This document shows, piece after piece, positions 33,144 to 44,446 of a DNA stretch of 64,000 nucleotides. The position numbers and the translations under genes are program-made. The notes below the pieces were generated by a model that saw only the letters and a program-made list of their open reading frames with translations, was not told the origin of the DNA and ran no database searches. This DNA comes from Nitzschia sp. DOCU1 (taxonomy: Eukaryota > Bacillariophyta > Bacillariophyceae > Bacillariales > Bacillariaceae), in the NCBI GenBank assembly GCA_951394045.1, contig OX595987.1:3720001-3784000 (forward strand). Reading direction: 5' to 3'. How positions within the stretch are numbered: position 1 is the stretch's first letter; each line of letters starts with the position of its first letter.

Positions 33144-34430
33144 TTATTCAGTGAATTCGACGGTGTGTTTGTTGTTTTCGAAGGAAAGACCAGCCTCGAT
33201 CATGTTCTTTCCGCAAAGATCTTCTAGCCTGGGAATCAAAACTTGTTCTTCCTGTTGAGACAACAACTCGAATCTGAAATCTAGTTCCCGAGATTCGTCT
33301 GCCGCGTCGAGGATCTCATCATCGCCGCAATATTTCCCCACAAGTACATATGGTTGAAGCAACTTGACGAGCGCGTACGACTTTTTGCCTTCTGCAAAGT
33401 CAAAGGCCACCAGTTTCAGAGCACGGCCTTTGGTATCCGGTTCTAATTCCTTTGCTCGAGCCGATACTCCAGCCTCTTCATTCAAATCCTCTTCGATACT
33501 CTTCATCAAAGCCTCCAAACCATCAATATCATCCTTCTTGGTTCCTAATCCTGGGACTTCGAAAAATTTCATAAGTTCACGGTCCTCGTCCGTGAGGTCT
33601 TCTCGCATCGTCTTTTCGAATTCTTCTTCGCCTATCTCAGCTTTCATGAAATTTAGAAACTCTTCAATATCCTCGTCCTTGTTTTCCTCCAGAAGGCTCA
33701 ATTTTTCCATCATCTCATCAGCAGGCATCGGCTCGCCCAATAGCTCCCTTTCCCACTTATCTGTGATTCGGCTCAACCCACCGGAAATGGTGAGGACTTT
33801 GGGAGTCTTTCGGAGCGCGAACTCTTCCCCGAATTCTTCTTGAACCTTCGCTGCCATTATTTCCATCAATTCTTGATATTCATCGTTTTCATAGTATAGA
33901 TCAGGATCCACATACGTCACCAATCCATTATTATCCCCCTTCGTCTTCTCGTCTCCGACAGCGTTTCCGGTAGTGTCTTGAACTATAATGGCCACAGCGT
34001 CGTCATACGGCACGCCAATTCCATATTGAACTCCTTCCAACTGCACCATGAAAGCTAGCTTCGCATCAATGTACTCGTCTCCACGGCTAAACGGTATCCG
34101 CGTCGTCTTCCACCTTGGATCTGCGTTCAAAGATAGGTCTAACAATGAAGATTTCTTCTCGTCGTCGTCACCCAGCATCTCAAAGGATTCGGGGGGAGGA
34201 AAATCTTGATCACCCGACACTCGTTCAAAATCGACATCAACAATATTATTGTTGATATCCGAGTCCGAGGAGGGGTTGGAGACGCCCCAGCAACGAGGGG
34301 TGCCGGTTGCACGACCGTCCTGGCCTGAATCTGCACGCAATCGACAAATCGGCGATCGGACAAAGCCCGAGGAACATGGCAGCAGCAAAATAAAACTGGC
34401 CAAGAATGAACAATTCGCTCGATGATTCAT
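33144..34430 (-). CDS. Plastid-targeted acidic protein, DUF3727-like
   Basis: 428 aa, single exon, ATG at 34430. The N-terminus is a signal peptide (CSFLASFILLLPCSSG) followed by FVRSP, matching the GF cleavage context of diatom plastid leaders. Near residues 110-160 and again near 350-390 there are blocks similar to DUF3727 (AKLAFMVQLEGVQYGIGVPYDD; KKSYALVKLLQPYVLVGKY), a domain found in cyanobacteria and plastids. The middle part is highly acidic and helical. The function of DUF3727 proteins is not established, to my knowledge. The domain assignment is moderate; the plastid targeting is more certain. It shares a divergent upstream region with the HMG-box gene. Confidence 0.7.
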   Translation of the reverse strand: MNHRANCSFLASFILLLPCSSGFVRSPICRLRADSGQDGRATGTPRCWGVSNPSSDSDINNNIVDVDFERVSGDQDFPPPESFEMLGDDDEKKSSLLDLSLNADPRWKTTRIPFSRGDEYIDAKLAFMVQLEGVQYGIGVPYDDAVAIIVQDTTGNAVGDEKTKGDNNGLVTYVDPDLYYENDEYQELMEIMAAKVQEEFGEEFALRKTPKVLTISGGLSRITDKWERELLGEPMPADEMMEKLSLLEENKDEDIEEFLNFMKAEIGEEEFEKTMREDLTDEDRELMKFFEVPGLGTKKDDIDGLEALMKSIEEDLNEEAGVSARAKELEPDTKGRALKLVAFDFAEGKKSYALVKLLQPYVLVGKYCGDDEILDAADESRELDFRFELLSQQEEQVLIPRLEDLCGKNMIEAGLSFENNKHTVEFTE

Positions 34431-35454
34431 GGTAGCTTATAACGACGGTTCTGCTGGAATGTTACAAGAGTTGACAATAATATTATACTCGGTCCTACTC
34501 TTGAGACCGAAGGAGACGGTAATGCGACGCAATTTCCGTTTTGGGAACGCTCCAATGTTGATGGATGCAAAAGGTGCGCGGCGCGGGCGATCGATGGATG
34601 GTGATGAGATGGGATGGCAGGGGCGAAAGCATCCAAAGGTGGTGTGCGCCCTCGCGCGCGCCTGTCGGGTCTCGAATAATTCGAACCAAGGTCCGCCGAT
34701 TCCTATGTACGTACCGGTATGTCTGAAACATGCAATCCTATGCTAGTAAATAAAGTGCGAATAGAACGGAACATAGCGAAGAAAGTACGTACCACCACCA
34801 TTGTGCGCTGCAGGCGCGAGTGGGGATCCAGGGTCGATGACTTCTCATCCACGACAATTCAACGCACATTACATACCGTACGGACTGTTTGACCCCTTTC
34901 ACAAGCCGAAGAATGCGACAAGTCAACGATTCATATGTGAAGCTCATGGCCGTCGCCCATGATAACACATCTTCAATGTCCTATATAGATAATGGAGGTG
35001 TCCACACGCGCCTGCGGCGCCTGATACATAGGCTACATGTAAATGTTAAATATTTGAATATATAGTCGTATTTCGTTTGTTCGCTAAGTAAAGCTCTGCG
35101 CACGTGCTCACTATAGATATAGTTCTGTATGGTACCACCAATGCCCCTTCTTTTAAATCAGGGAAACCTTCTGTGTGCATATGAAACCGATGCAATTAGC
35201 AATAAAAATAGATCCCCCCTTTCAAAGAACCGTCAGGTATGGCCCGTCGCGCCTCCAGAAGGCCGCCCTGTAAACTTTTACATACGAAACCGCGTCGGTA
35301 ATTAGTCATATTACGTCAAGAGTTCCACAAAGCGTTGCAAAAGCCACTGCAGTGGGCCGCCTTCGGTGGTGGATGCCTGTAAAGTGAAAGACCGATTTGC
35401 GCTACCACCCATTGTTTTGCTGTGAATCGTTTGTTTTTACTCTATCATCAACAG
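34431..35454. other. Divergent promoter region
   Basis: 1.0 kb between the 5' ends of the DUF3727-like gene (minus) and the HMG-box gene (plus). One TACCGGTA at 34712-34719. The sequence TATCATCAACAG just before the HMG-box ATG could be the 3' splice site of a 5'-UTR intron. Short open frames have no recognisable domain. Confidence 0.45.
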
Positions 35455-37260
35455 ATGCCGCCGTTGAAAGAAGACCAAAATATCATGGACGTGGAACAAG
35501 ACTTAGTTGCGGTGCAACAGGCAACCGTCGCAGCGGCAGAGGATGATGACATGGAAGAAGAGAATGACGACGATGCTTCTGCATCTGCATCGAATAACAA
35601 CGATGGCAAAAGCGAAGCCAAGTTGCCATACAAGGCACGACCTACTGCTCCCAAGAAACGCAGGAAACATAAACCAAAAGATTTTCCAAAGCGCCCACTG
35701 TCGGCCTATAACATCTTTTTCAAGGAAACTCGAGAAGTCATGCTCCGGGAAAAAGAGGAAGAAGTGGGCAAAGACAATGTTGACTTCCAGTCAATGGTAA
35801 AGGACATTGCAAGGAAATGGAAGTCTCTCACTGGGCCTGAGCGAGAACGTGTGGAAGGCCTTGCGAAAGATGATCTTGTGCGATACAAAGACCAAGTCCG
35901 GGCATACGAAGAAGAGCTCGTTAAGCGTAATCGTCTTGAGCGCGAGGAAGCAGCTCGCAAGAAGCGCGAAGAACAAAAACTTCAAGCCGCTACAGCTAAG
36001 GCTGCCAAACGAAAAGCGGAACAGACAGACCGTCTAGCAGCGATGCCACCATCCTCCATGACGAAAGAAAGGGACATCGGCGGCTCCCGTGAACAAGGAT
36101 ACTATCGTGATGCGACGGCTCGCGACCCCCGCGGAGGCAGCAGGAACGAAGACCGCCCTCCTTCTCGTCAGATGTCCCACCAGTCGGGTCTTGGAGCCTC
36201 AGAGCAGACTGCAAATCGGGATGAACTTCGCCGTGTCCTCGAAGATGAACTCAGGCAAATCGAAGCTATGCGTGAAGTGAAGCTGAATCAGCTTGCGGAA
36301 CTCCATGCTGGCATCATCCCCTCTCGATTCCTTTCATATGGAGCAGCGGCGTCTTCCTCTCTCGGAGGTTTGGCAGCCTCCGGCTACGGTACCGGAGGAG
36401 TGGGTGGTCTTGTTGGTCGTCGTTTTGGTGTTGGTGGCCTCGATCTTGCTCTTGAAGCAGAACTTGAGCTGTTGCACCGCGAGCAAACCCAGGCAATCTC
36501 CTCAGTAACAAGAAGAGGGGGGCTATTTGGTGGTGTTTCTGCACCAGCTCTGCTCGGAGGCGCTGGCATGAACCCTCGATCCCATCTGATGACTGAACTT
36601 GGTCTGCCCCGGGGTGCTGGGCGGGGCGGATATGCCGGAACAGCAGCGGCGTTTTCGAACTCGGTTCCTTCGTCTTACCTACTTGGAACGGATGCTGGGG
36701 CGGCAGCTGCTGGACTTTACGGGGTCCGTCAGCAACAGCAACACACTGATTCTTCGCCTACGATGACAGCGGCCTTGGCACGGGAGCGTCACCTGCAGGC
36801 GCTGGAGGGAGGAGATCGTCTCCTATTACGTCGAATGAGAGAAGAGGAAGAAGCGATCATGCAGAGGAGTTTGGCATTACGACAACAAGAAGAAGAATAT
36901 TATGCGAGCCAGTACGAGGCGGCCCTTCGTGCTGATCATCGTTTCCAACAACACGACCACTTAGCTGCACTTCGAGATGGCGGTCGAGACCCACGTCATG
37001 TGAGCTCTTCGTCTACTACTGCTTCTGCCTTTCGAGCACATATGGGTCGTCCTGGGCAAGAAGCACGAGGACCTGATCCTCGTACGTCCGCTGATGGACA
37101 TGATGCCCCCCGCGGTGTGCCATCAAGAAGTAGAGAAGGGGGGCGGCAAGACACCATCCACCACGAGGATTGTGACGCCGAAAATGACGACGAAGAAAAA
37201 GGCGCTGGAGAGGACCAGTATGGTGATGCCGCTGACGACAATACTGATGATGAAGAATAG
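35455..37260 (+). CDS. HMG-box protein
   Basis: 601 aa from ATG at 35455; a GTG 33 bp upstream is not needed. Residues about 1-60 are acidic, followed by the basic stretch KKRRKHKPKDFPKRP. The HMG box spans about residues 77-155: KRPLSAYNIFFKETREVML, VDFQSMVKDIARKWKSLTG, ERERVEGLAKDDLVRYKDQV. A basic coiled coil follows. The second half is low complexity (Gly/Ala/Leu, RRxx and Q-rich) and ends acidic. HMG-box proteins bend DNA and act in chromatin or transcription in the nucleus; a single box with a long tail is common in diatoms. No introns are needed in the coding part. Confidence 0.9.
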   Translation: MPPLKEDQNIMDVEQDLVAVQQATVAAAEDDDMEEENDDDASASASNNNDGKSEAKLPYKARPTAPKKRRKHKPKDFPKRPLSAYNIFFKETREVMLREKEEEVGKDNVDFQSMVKDIARKWKSLTGPERERVEGLAKDDLVRYKDQVRAYEEELVKRNRLEREEAARKKREEQKLQAATAKAAKRKAEQTDRLAAMPPSSMTKERDIGGSREQGYYRDATARDPRGGSRNEDRPPSRQMSHQSGLGASEQTANRDELRRVLEDELRQIEAMREVKLNQLAELHAGIIPSRFLSYGAAASSSLGGLAASGYGTGGVGGLVGRRFGVGGLDLALEAELELLHREQTQAISSVTRRGGLFGGVSAPALLGGAGMNPRSHLMTELGLPRGAGRGGYAGTAAAFSNSVPSSYLLGTDAGAAAAGLYGVRQQQQHTDSSPTMTAALARERHLQALEGGDRLLLRRMREEEEAIMQRSLALRQQEEEYYASQYEAALRADHRFQQHDHLAALRDGGRDPRHVSSSSTTASAFRAHMGRPGQEARGPDPRTSADGHDAPRGVPSRSREGGRQDTIHHEDCDAENDDEEKGAGEDQYGDAADDNTDDEE

Positions 37261-37747
37261 CATCATCGCGGACGGGGTACCACCAAAACGCGATATTAGG
37301 CTTCTACTGGTGCTTCTTGACCTCCTGACACCATGATGGTGAAGAAGCAAGAAGAAGAAGAACACCATCACCACCAAATGAGGATGAGGAATTTATGATG
37401 ATACAGCACCAATTAGTGAATGAGTAATAACTCAAATGTATACGACGACGGCTAAAAATGCAGCAATAGCTCCTTCGATGGTTTCGTAGTGCGCAGCTCT
37501 CTACAGCAGCATGAAGCGTTTCTGGAAGTACGACTAACTAGATTAAACATTCGATCGAGCTCTTGGAGCACGCTATCATAGAGGGGCAGGCTGGCGGCAG
37601 GAGCAATGATACCCGCCCGCAATGGACAATGGCGGTGGTGGGAAGCGGACGCGCTGGATGGGCACACAAAGTCATTGACGGTGCATTCTCGATTGCTAGT
37701 GCATTCCAGCTAGGTGAAGAGCAATCAAAGAGAATCTTGTTAACAAT
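37261..37747. other. Intergenic region
   Basis: 487 bp between the HMG-box stop and the proposed start of the PAPS transporter. It has GATGATGAAGAAG-type simple sequence near the start. No supported gene is seen. Confidence 0.5.
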
Positions 37748-39498
37748 ATGTTTGACTTTATTGAACTGGCAGCATCAAGCCGTCACCTGATTGAACGGGC
37801 ACTGGGGGAGGACGATGACTTTGCAAAGATTGAAAATGACGGCGGTGGCAATGACAGTATCCTCACGCAGACAGCCTCGTCTTATGGGAACACCTACTAC
37901 TATACTGATTCAACACCTTTATTGAGCAAGACCGCGGAAGCAGAATTGTATTTGCTGGCGACAAACTTTCTCTTGTGTGAGTCCATTGTGAAGTTTCACA
38001 GCTTGATGCATTGCTCTTATGTCACGTTGGATCTAACATTTTGTTTTGTGTTGTCCCATAGATGTCGCCATGGTGATCATTACAACCATCGTCGCCAAGA
38101 TTTACTTTCCCGAGTCTCTCCAACGTGGCAATGACCCGCCAGCATTTCGTCGAACCTATAGTTACCACCGGCGTTTGAAGGTGCCTGAAAGCAGTGGCGA
38201 TGAAGAGGTCACACCCGATGATCTCCTAGTCGGCGAAAACAGCGGAGACGAGGACGACGCACTCTATAGTGAAGATGATGACGATGATGATCGTTTCGCT
38301 CCGGCAGAGGAAGATGATCTATTACTAGAAGGATCTGCAGGTCGCGCCGGTGTTCTCGAGTTTGATCAAGAACAAGCCAGTCGGACCAAGGTCGTCCAGC
38401 GTCTCCTGTTTTGCTCCCTCATGCTGAATATCACCTTTGTCACCTGGGGCGCCCTCCAGGAGCGAATGCTTACTCGTCGGTATCCTCGTCATACGGGAGA
38501 CTATTTCACGTATTCTTATGCGCTGGTCTTTACCAATCGATTTTGGACTTTGATCATGAGTGGATGCATGTGGCTGTACTTGAAACCAAAGCCATCTCAA
38601 TCTACAGTCCTGTACGAGTATTCCTTTCCAAGTATTTCAAACATGTTGAGCTCCTGGTGTCAATACGAGGCTTTGCGTTACGTGAGCTTTCCCGCCACAA
38701 CGTTGTTCAAGTCATTCAAGCTGGCGCCGGTTATGCTCATGGGGAAAATTCTCGGAAACAAAACCTGTACGTTGACGTTGGCATGACGAACACTCCTTCA
38801 TCCTTTCCTTTCCTGACCGTGTTTGTTGTTTTATGATTGCAGATCCGGCCTATGATTACTTTGTCGCGCTCATGATTGGAGTTGGAATCGCCATGTTTAT
38901 GAGCAGTACGGACTCGCTTAGCTTTAGCACGGATGCCTTTGGAAACGCCGACGCAGCAGGAGCCAAGTGGACTGGTGTGATGTTGCTATGTTTGTTTTTG
39001 TTTTTTGATTCCTTTACGAGTCAATTTCAATCTCGCATGTTTCAAAGACACGCCAATTTGAGTATGGTGGAGCTCATGCTGGCCACTTCTGCCTATTCGA
39101 CCGTCTTGTCTGCCATTACGTTGGTTCACACGCACGAACTCTCGGCGGCATTGGAATTTGTCTATCAGCACTCGGAGATTCATTTGCACTTTTTTCTCTT
39201 CAGTATTTGTTCGACCATTGGGCAGCTCTTTATTTACTACACCATCAAGAACTTTGGTGCCGTGGTCTTTACGATTATCATGACGACCCGCATTCTCTTG
39301 AGCATTGCACTGTCGGTAGTTTTATATGGTCATCAAGTGTCGGGGATTGGCTTTTTGGGACTATGCTTGGTCATGGCGGCGGTGTTGTATCGCATCAAAC
39401 GCAAGGCAGAAGGTTCCCAATTGATCAAATGGCAAGGTATGGACGATGACAAGGGTCCAGAACTTGTTCAGGAATGGCACGAGCATGGTGATATGTAA
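37748..39498 (+). CDS. PAPS transporter (SLC35B2/B3 family), 3 exons
   Basis: Proposed CDS: join(37748..37976, 38062..38766, 38843..39498), 1590 nt, 529 aa; both introns are GT-AG and phase 1. The protein is a nucleotide-sugar-transporter-fold carrier with about ten membrane segments. Family signatures: QERMLTRRYP, YSFPSISNMLSSWCQYEALR, VSFPATTLFKSFKLAPVMLMGK, then across the last join NKTYPAYDYFVAL. These match animal and plant PAPS transporters that bring 3'-phosphoadenosine 5'-phosphosulfate into the Golgi for sulfation. This suits diatoms, which make sulfated polysaccharides. An acidic cytosolic insert (about residues 110-190) sits between the first and second membrane segments. The start ATG is the first in frame; an additional 5' exon cannot be excluded. 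Confidence 0.9.
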
Positions 39499-39765
39499 TG
39501 GACGGCGCCCTCTCGGATGAATGAATAATAGATTGAATTACATTTTGTTGTTGTTGTGGATCCTAGTGTCATTGTCGCTGGTTGTGGTCCGGTACTCTAG
39601 CTAGAGTTTTCACGCCGCTCCAAGGCATTTCACGCGGTTCCGGAACGTAATAGATCTCAGAGTTATCATCTAAAGTCTACCGATACTTCTAGGCAACTAA
39701 TGCTACAATAGCACTTTGTGGTGAAGAAAGTAATCTGCTGCGCCGCCGCCTTGAACTTTTTAAAA

Positions 39766-41137
39766 TCATCTTAATACCTTACCACCACTCTGCATTTGTT
39801 GTTGTTGTTGTTGTTCTAAACGTTCCATCTTGGCAGCACGCTCGTGATGAAGCTTGCGCTGTTGAATAAATTCCTTGACGAACTGATCGACATTGGAAGC
39901 GCCATCTTCAATCCATTCTTCCGCAAAGACTTCAGAAGATTCAAAGGCTTGTTTCTTGGCTTCTTTGAGTTGTCGGAGCGTCGACTTGAGGTCGGGGGGG
40001 GCGCACAATGCATTTTGTTCCTTTTCCAAAGCCTGAAACTGTTCGACTTTGGATTTTAACGTGGCTTGTAATTGCTCTGCCTCGTGTTTGATAGACTTTA
40101 GCTGATCTTCCTTGGCCAAGTTCTCTTTGGCGAGTTGCATCGTCTCGTGAGCTTTGGAACTGGCAAGTTTTTGAATTTCAGCAAAGACATCCATACTGTG
40201 CACCAAGGATAGAAATTCCAATTCATCTGACAACAAGGTATCCAACTCGTCTCGCGTTTTGCCCTCCAACAGAAAATCAAAATTGCGGGGAATCGACGGC
40301 AATGGCACATCGGGTGGTGGGGGCAATTGCGGCGCTCTCTTTTGATTTTGCAACGTCGCATCATAACTCGGGGGAGCCGCTGATGATGATGATCCTGCCA
40401 CATGTCCATTATGACTACTGTTGCTATTGTTGCTTTGCCGAAATCGACTATTCTTGGGTTGAATCGCCAACAATCCTGCATCGGTAATTTCCAAAATTTC
40501 CGGAGGATTCAATTGCAAATGTTGCACGACCTGATGTACCGCCTGACCTAGTGTGAGCCCCGAGCGTTTCCATTGATGTTCATTTTCAATTGCATCAAAG
40601 CCTGTAATTCTCATATGATTGCCTTCTTGAATCCAGTCATGTTTCACTTTGACACCCGCCAAGGACATGGCGGGACAGGTCGAAGCAAAACTACTCTGTA
40701 AGGGAACATTGACTCGAACAATCAACGTATCGCCTTGCGTGGTTTGAAAGACTGTATCGTAAGTTGTATCGTCTGTTGTGTGTTAATAATAGTAGTAGTA
40801 GAGAGAATATTAGAAGCAAAGTGGGTGGAAACAAATGAGAGAAGCAGCAAGAGACATTTTGGTAAGAAAAAGATGAGTGAAGTAGTCGTCAGTCACGAGT
40901 TTCCTTTCTACGGACTATCACGTAAAAAAACGTACCAGACGAAACACGTCGAGTCGATCGCTGAAGCGTCGGGTCTTGCAAATAAGACTCGAGATGTTGT
41001 GCCCGCGTCAATTCGGCTGTCGGTGGCCGTATACTTCCTTCTAATACCGGGGCATGGACACCATTTCTACTCATGCGTCGACCAGGATATTGTGACGACG
41101 ACTGTTTCTTGGTGGCTGTTTGAGACCAAGAGAACAT
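39766..41137 (-). CDS. VPS37: ESCRT-I subunit VPS37 (VPS37A-like), 2 exons
   Basis: Proposed CDS: complement(join(39766..40751, 40936..41137)), 1188 nt, 395 aa. The intron is GT-AG (gtacgt ... tacag), phase 1, joining RRVSS to VFQTTQGDTLIVRVNVP. Residues about 65-155 resemble the UEV-like N-terminus of VPS37A (VNVP, VKHDWI, GFDAIENEHQW, LG...NPPEIL). A Ser/Pro-rich linker follows, then the Mod_r/VPS37 C-terminal domain from about 220: KTRDELDTLLSDELEFLSLVH, AKENLAKEDQL, AEEWIEDGASNVDQFVKEF. In ESCRT-I, VPS37 joins VPS23 and VPS28 for sorting of ubiquitinated cargo at endosomes. The C-terminus is poly-Gln. The family call rests mainly on the C-terminal domain. Confidence 0.82.
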
Positions 41138-41556
41138 GGTGATGAATGAATGCAACGCTTCAGCAAAAAATGGGGCGTTGCGTTGTTATTCGCGAGAAAA
41201 TGATGGTGCTCGCTTTTCGTTCGTACTGGTCGTGGTGTTCGTTTGTCGTCGTTGTCGAAAGGAATTTCTGAGTCGTACACTGGAGGATGGACAGACAGTG
41301 TAGTCGAAATAGTCAAACTCCGTGCGTGCGTGCGCGTGCGTGGCGGCAGTTTCGCCTCCTTCCGGCATTTTTCCATCTTCTTCTCTTGGATGCGGCGGCA
41401 GCTTTTTTGCCGCCCGAAACGCTCGGCGTTTGATGTTTCTCGGTCGACGACCCTTTCCATCCTCTAATATTCATTTCCAACAACCACCACTGTGTTGTCT
41501 TCTTCGTCTTATCCTCTACTATTTTCTCTTATACGAACTTCCTTCTTCCTTCCAAG
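41138..41556. other. Divergent promoter region
   Basis: 419 bp between the 5' ends of VPS37 (minus) and the TEX264-like gene (plus). It holds a GTGCGTGCGTGCGCGTGCG simple repeat near 41322 and CT-rich sequence before the TEX264-like ATG. No gene is supported. Confidence 0.5.
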
Positions 41557-42539
41557 ATGAATCTCAATTACCATGAAATGACCATGAACGAACCCCGAGA
41601 TTCGCCCCAAAAGCGAAAACAGTTCCTGGTGATTTGTTCCGTCATGGTCACAGCCTTGAGTTATGCCGTCATGACGTCGGGAGTCATGTTGCCCTTGGAA
41701 GCCAGCGAAGGCATTTTTCCAGGAGGTAATTTCTGTTATAAACTGGCTCATCGTGATTATGCCGCCAGTATGGGATTGGGTCGGCGCATCACGTCGGATG
41801 TGACTGGTATTAAATTTCCCACCAATACGGAATCCAAGCCCGTCGAAGAAATCTTGTATCATCTTTACTTGGATAATCCCTTGGAATTGTCGGGACGTCG
41901 TTTACGATGGGCATCGGGGATACTTGTAGGAGATAGTTCTCAGGACAAGGTCGAAAAACTCATGGCCTTGAATGCCAAAGGAAAACGGTATCCTACGCCT
42001 GAGGAATTTGCGGATTTGAGCGCTTCCGAAGTCATGGAAATGTATCCGTATGAGCTCGTAGATTTGCCATCGGTCGATTCGTTAGTGGCACAATTCCCAA
42101 ATACTCATGGATTTGTTTCGGCGCTGGTCATGTCCTACAAAGTACGTTTTTGTTGGGGGTTTTGTCGACAAGGATCGTGACCGTCCATCATTGTTTTTGA
42201 AATTCCACAAGAAGAGTAAATGTTCAAACCCCACCCACTCACTCCTTTGTTTGCTATTTGCACGTATATTATTAGATTATCCCCACTATGCGAAAGCTTG
42301 CCAAGGAAAAAGGTGCCGACGATGCCGTGGTGTTGGCGACCTGCCGAAAATCCGAAGAAATGTGCACGCTGTATGCGCCCTTGGTACAAACCAAAGACTT
42401 CTTGCTGGGGCAGTTGGATCCGGAAACCTACAAGGCTGGGTTACCCGCGGATGCTCTGGTATCGTGGGATGGAACAAAGCAAGGCATGAAAAAGTTCTTT
42501 CCGTTTTTGAAGGACTACATTGACAAGCTACCTTTTTAA
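41557..42539 (+). CDS. TEX264-like protein with GyrI-like fold, 2 exons
   Basis: Proposed CDS: join(41557..42141, 42276..42539), 282 aa; intron GT-AG, phase 0, joining ALVMSYK to IIPTMRKLAKEKG. An N-terminal membrane segment (about residues 23-45, FLVICSVMVTALSYAVMTSG) is followed by a soluble domain. The order of blocks recalls human TEX264, an ER-phagy receptor with a GyrI-like domain: LYLDNPLELSGRRLRWASGIL, then LVAQFPNTHGFVSALVMSYK, then CRKSEEMCTLYAPLV. A LIR motif cannot be assigned; the C-terminus FFPFLKDY is a weak candidate. Topology (single N-terminal anchor, cytosolic domain) also fits. The assignment is by remembered family pattern, so moderate. Confidence 0.7.
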
Positions 42540-42750
42540 TAAAAACGACGACGACGACGATGATGCTTATGCTGACCAGTAAACATAAAGGAAGACTGTT
42601 TCTTTATCGTCATAATACAAAAGTGAAACTACATGTGTTATGCCTTGGAGTCAAAGTGTAGTAGCTAGGTTACGGATGGGATTCTACTATAGAGTTGTTC
42701 AGAGTCGTCAAAAATTTGTAAAAAAAGAACTCCCATTCGCGCATCTCTCC

Positions 42751-44062
42751 CTATGGAAATTGTTCCGTCATCACCAGATGCTCCGCTGCCTCATAGTGGT
42801 AGGAATATTTGGAATTAGGATCTTCCAAACCCTCCGATGCCGCCAACGCCCGTGCTTCAAAGTCTTCCATCGAGATAGATTCATGGGGCGACATTTCTCT
42901 GGCAACTTTTCTGGCAACGGCAATCGTAACACAATCGAGATCCTTAGCTTCCCTCTCGAGCTCTCGTAGGCCCTGGTCGATTTCAGCGGCGGTCAAGCGG
43001 TTATTGTTATCCACATCTAATGTATCGAAAATGGCGCGAGTCAACGTGTGGCCCTTCACAGCTATGTAGTAAATGGCAACGAACAGATTACGTCAGACTT
43101 TCGATGATATCCGTGGGAATAGCTGATGTCGAAGAGAGCCAGATACACTCACCTTTGCGAACTTCTCGATGATTTTCTGCCGACAAGATCCATCGTGCAT
43201 GAGAACCACCTGCAGACGACTGCAGTTTGGATGAAACCGGCATTCTCGTTGCACAGTCGAAACGATAAAGGATCGGCACTGAATTTGGAACATGAAGTTT
43301 GGGTACCAGATCGTCGGGAACTTCGTCAAAAGCCGCCATGAGAGACCGAATGGTATTGCTGTGTGCCACGACAACTACGGAACGCTGATCCGGAGGCGTA
43401 GGAAGATCTTCTTCGTCAAACAAAGCAGGAGCAATATGATCATGGTAAGCTGCCAACACCCTTTCTTGACAATCCAAAAGAGACTCGGTCGTTGGTGCAG
43501 GAGGAGGACGCCAATGGGGATGGCTTTCATCCAGTGGGGGCGGTTTGTCACGTAGACTTCGACGCCAGGATAAAACGTTTTCTTCGCCGTACTTTTCCAA
43601 GATTTTTGGATCGTCCTTAAATTCCCCTTGGACGATTCCATAATGGCGCTCATTCAACCCTTCTAGCCGTCTTATTCGCTCGGAGCTCCAGGTGTGTTGA
43701 TCCGGTCCAGCCATACTTGCCAGAACAAGTTCGCAAGTCTCGTGAGCACGCTGAAGGTTGGATGTAAAGGCAACGTCAACACGTTCCGCAGATAAGCCTC
43801 GACTCCTTAAAAGCTGACCAGCTGCGACGGCTTCCACCCTCCCTTTTACGGTCAAAGGAATGTCGACCCAACCTGTGAATCTGGGATTCGGATTGTTCCA
43901 TTGAGATTGGCCGTGCCGAAGGAGAATGAGGGTCGATACATCGCGGCGACCGCTTACAAGGGGCCGATTGGGGAGGCATACAAAAGCCAATCGACTATTC
44001 CATCCGAACGGCTTTCGTATCATAATCGAATCTTGAACACAACTACGATACCACCTTTGCAT
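42751..44062 (-). CDS. Phosphoglycerate mutase fused to an EF-hand domain, 2 exons
   Basis: Proposed CDS: complement(join(42751..43061, 43153..44062)), 1221 nt, 406 aa. Residues about 42-290 are a histidine-phosphatase-fold phosphoglycerate mutase: LLRHGQSQWN with the phospho-accepting H50, FTGWVDIPLTVKGR, LNERHYG, and VVAHSNTIRSLMA with the second catalytic His. The N-terminal 40 residues are basic and look like an organelle, probably mitochondrial, targeting peptide. The intron (gtgagt ... acatag, phase 1) lies right at the domain border and joins NHREVRK to AVKGHTLTR. The last 100 residues hold one EF-hand with a near-canonical 12-residue loop, DVDNNNRLTAAE (D319-E330), and a degenerate second one. 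Without splicing the mutase would end after 17 other residues. Calcium control of glycolysis is an inference. Confidence 0.85.
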
Positions 44063-44446
44063 CGACTTGAGGGCAGGTCAAAGAATGGTGTTGTTGCTGC
44101 TTCCACCGGTGAATGACCCTCTTGAGCAGCGCAGAGAGGTTCTTCTATCCTTTTCGGTGGGCAAACTGCATGTGGCGGGAAGTGGAGTGACGTGTTCTCC
44201 GGCAAGGGCGGGCGAAAAAATGAAGGACGAATGACCAGTACGACTCTGCAGTCCTTTGATCAATTCGCGCTCGCGGGCGAGCGCACGATCGACCAGTTCG
44301 ATCGTCCTGTATGCACCGCAAGAAAATGATTTCTTGGATTGCTTTCTTCCATGGTCAGACGATGAAGACCGTAGTCTATGCCATTATTCACCTATGCTGT
44401 CATCCACGAGAAAGGCAGAGGGGTAAATTGGTCATCTATAATAGGG
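44063..44446. other. Intergenic region with GC-rich palindromes
   Basis: 384 bp between two minus-strand genes. It includes GCTCGCGGGCGAGC near 44268 and CGATCGACCAGTTCGATCG near 44287, both capable of forming small hairpins, in the expected promoter region of the mutase gene. Confidence 0.5.
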
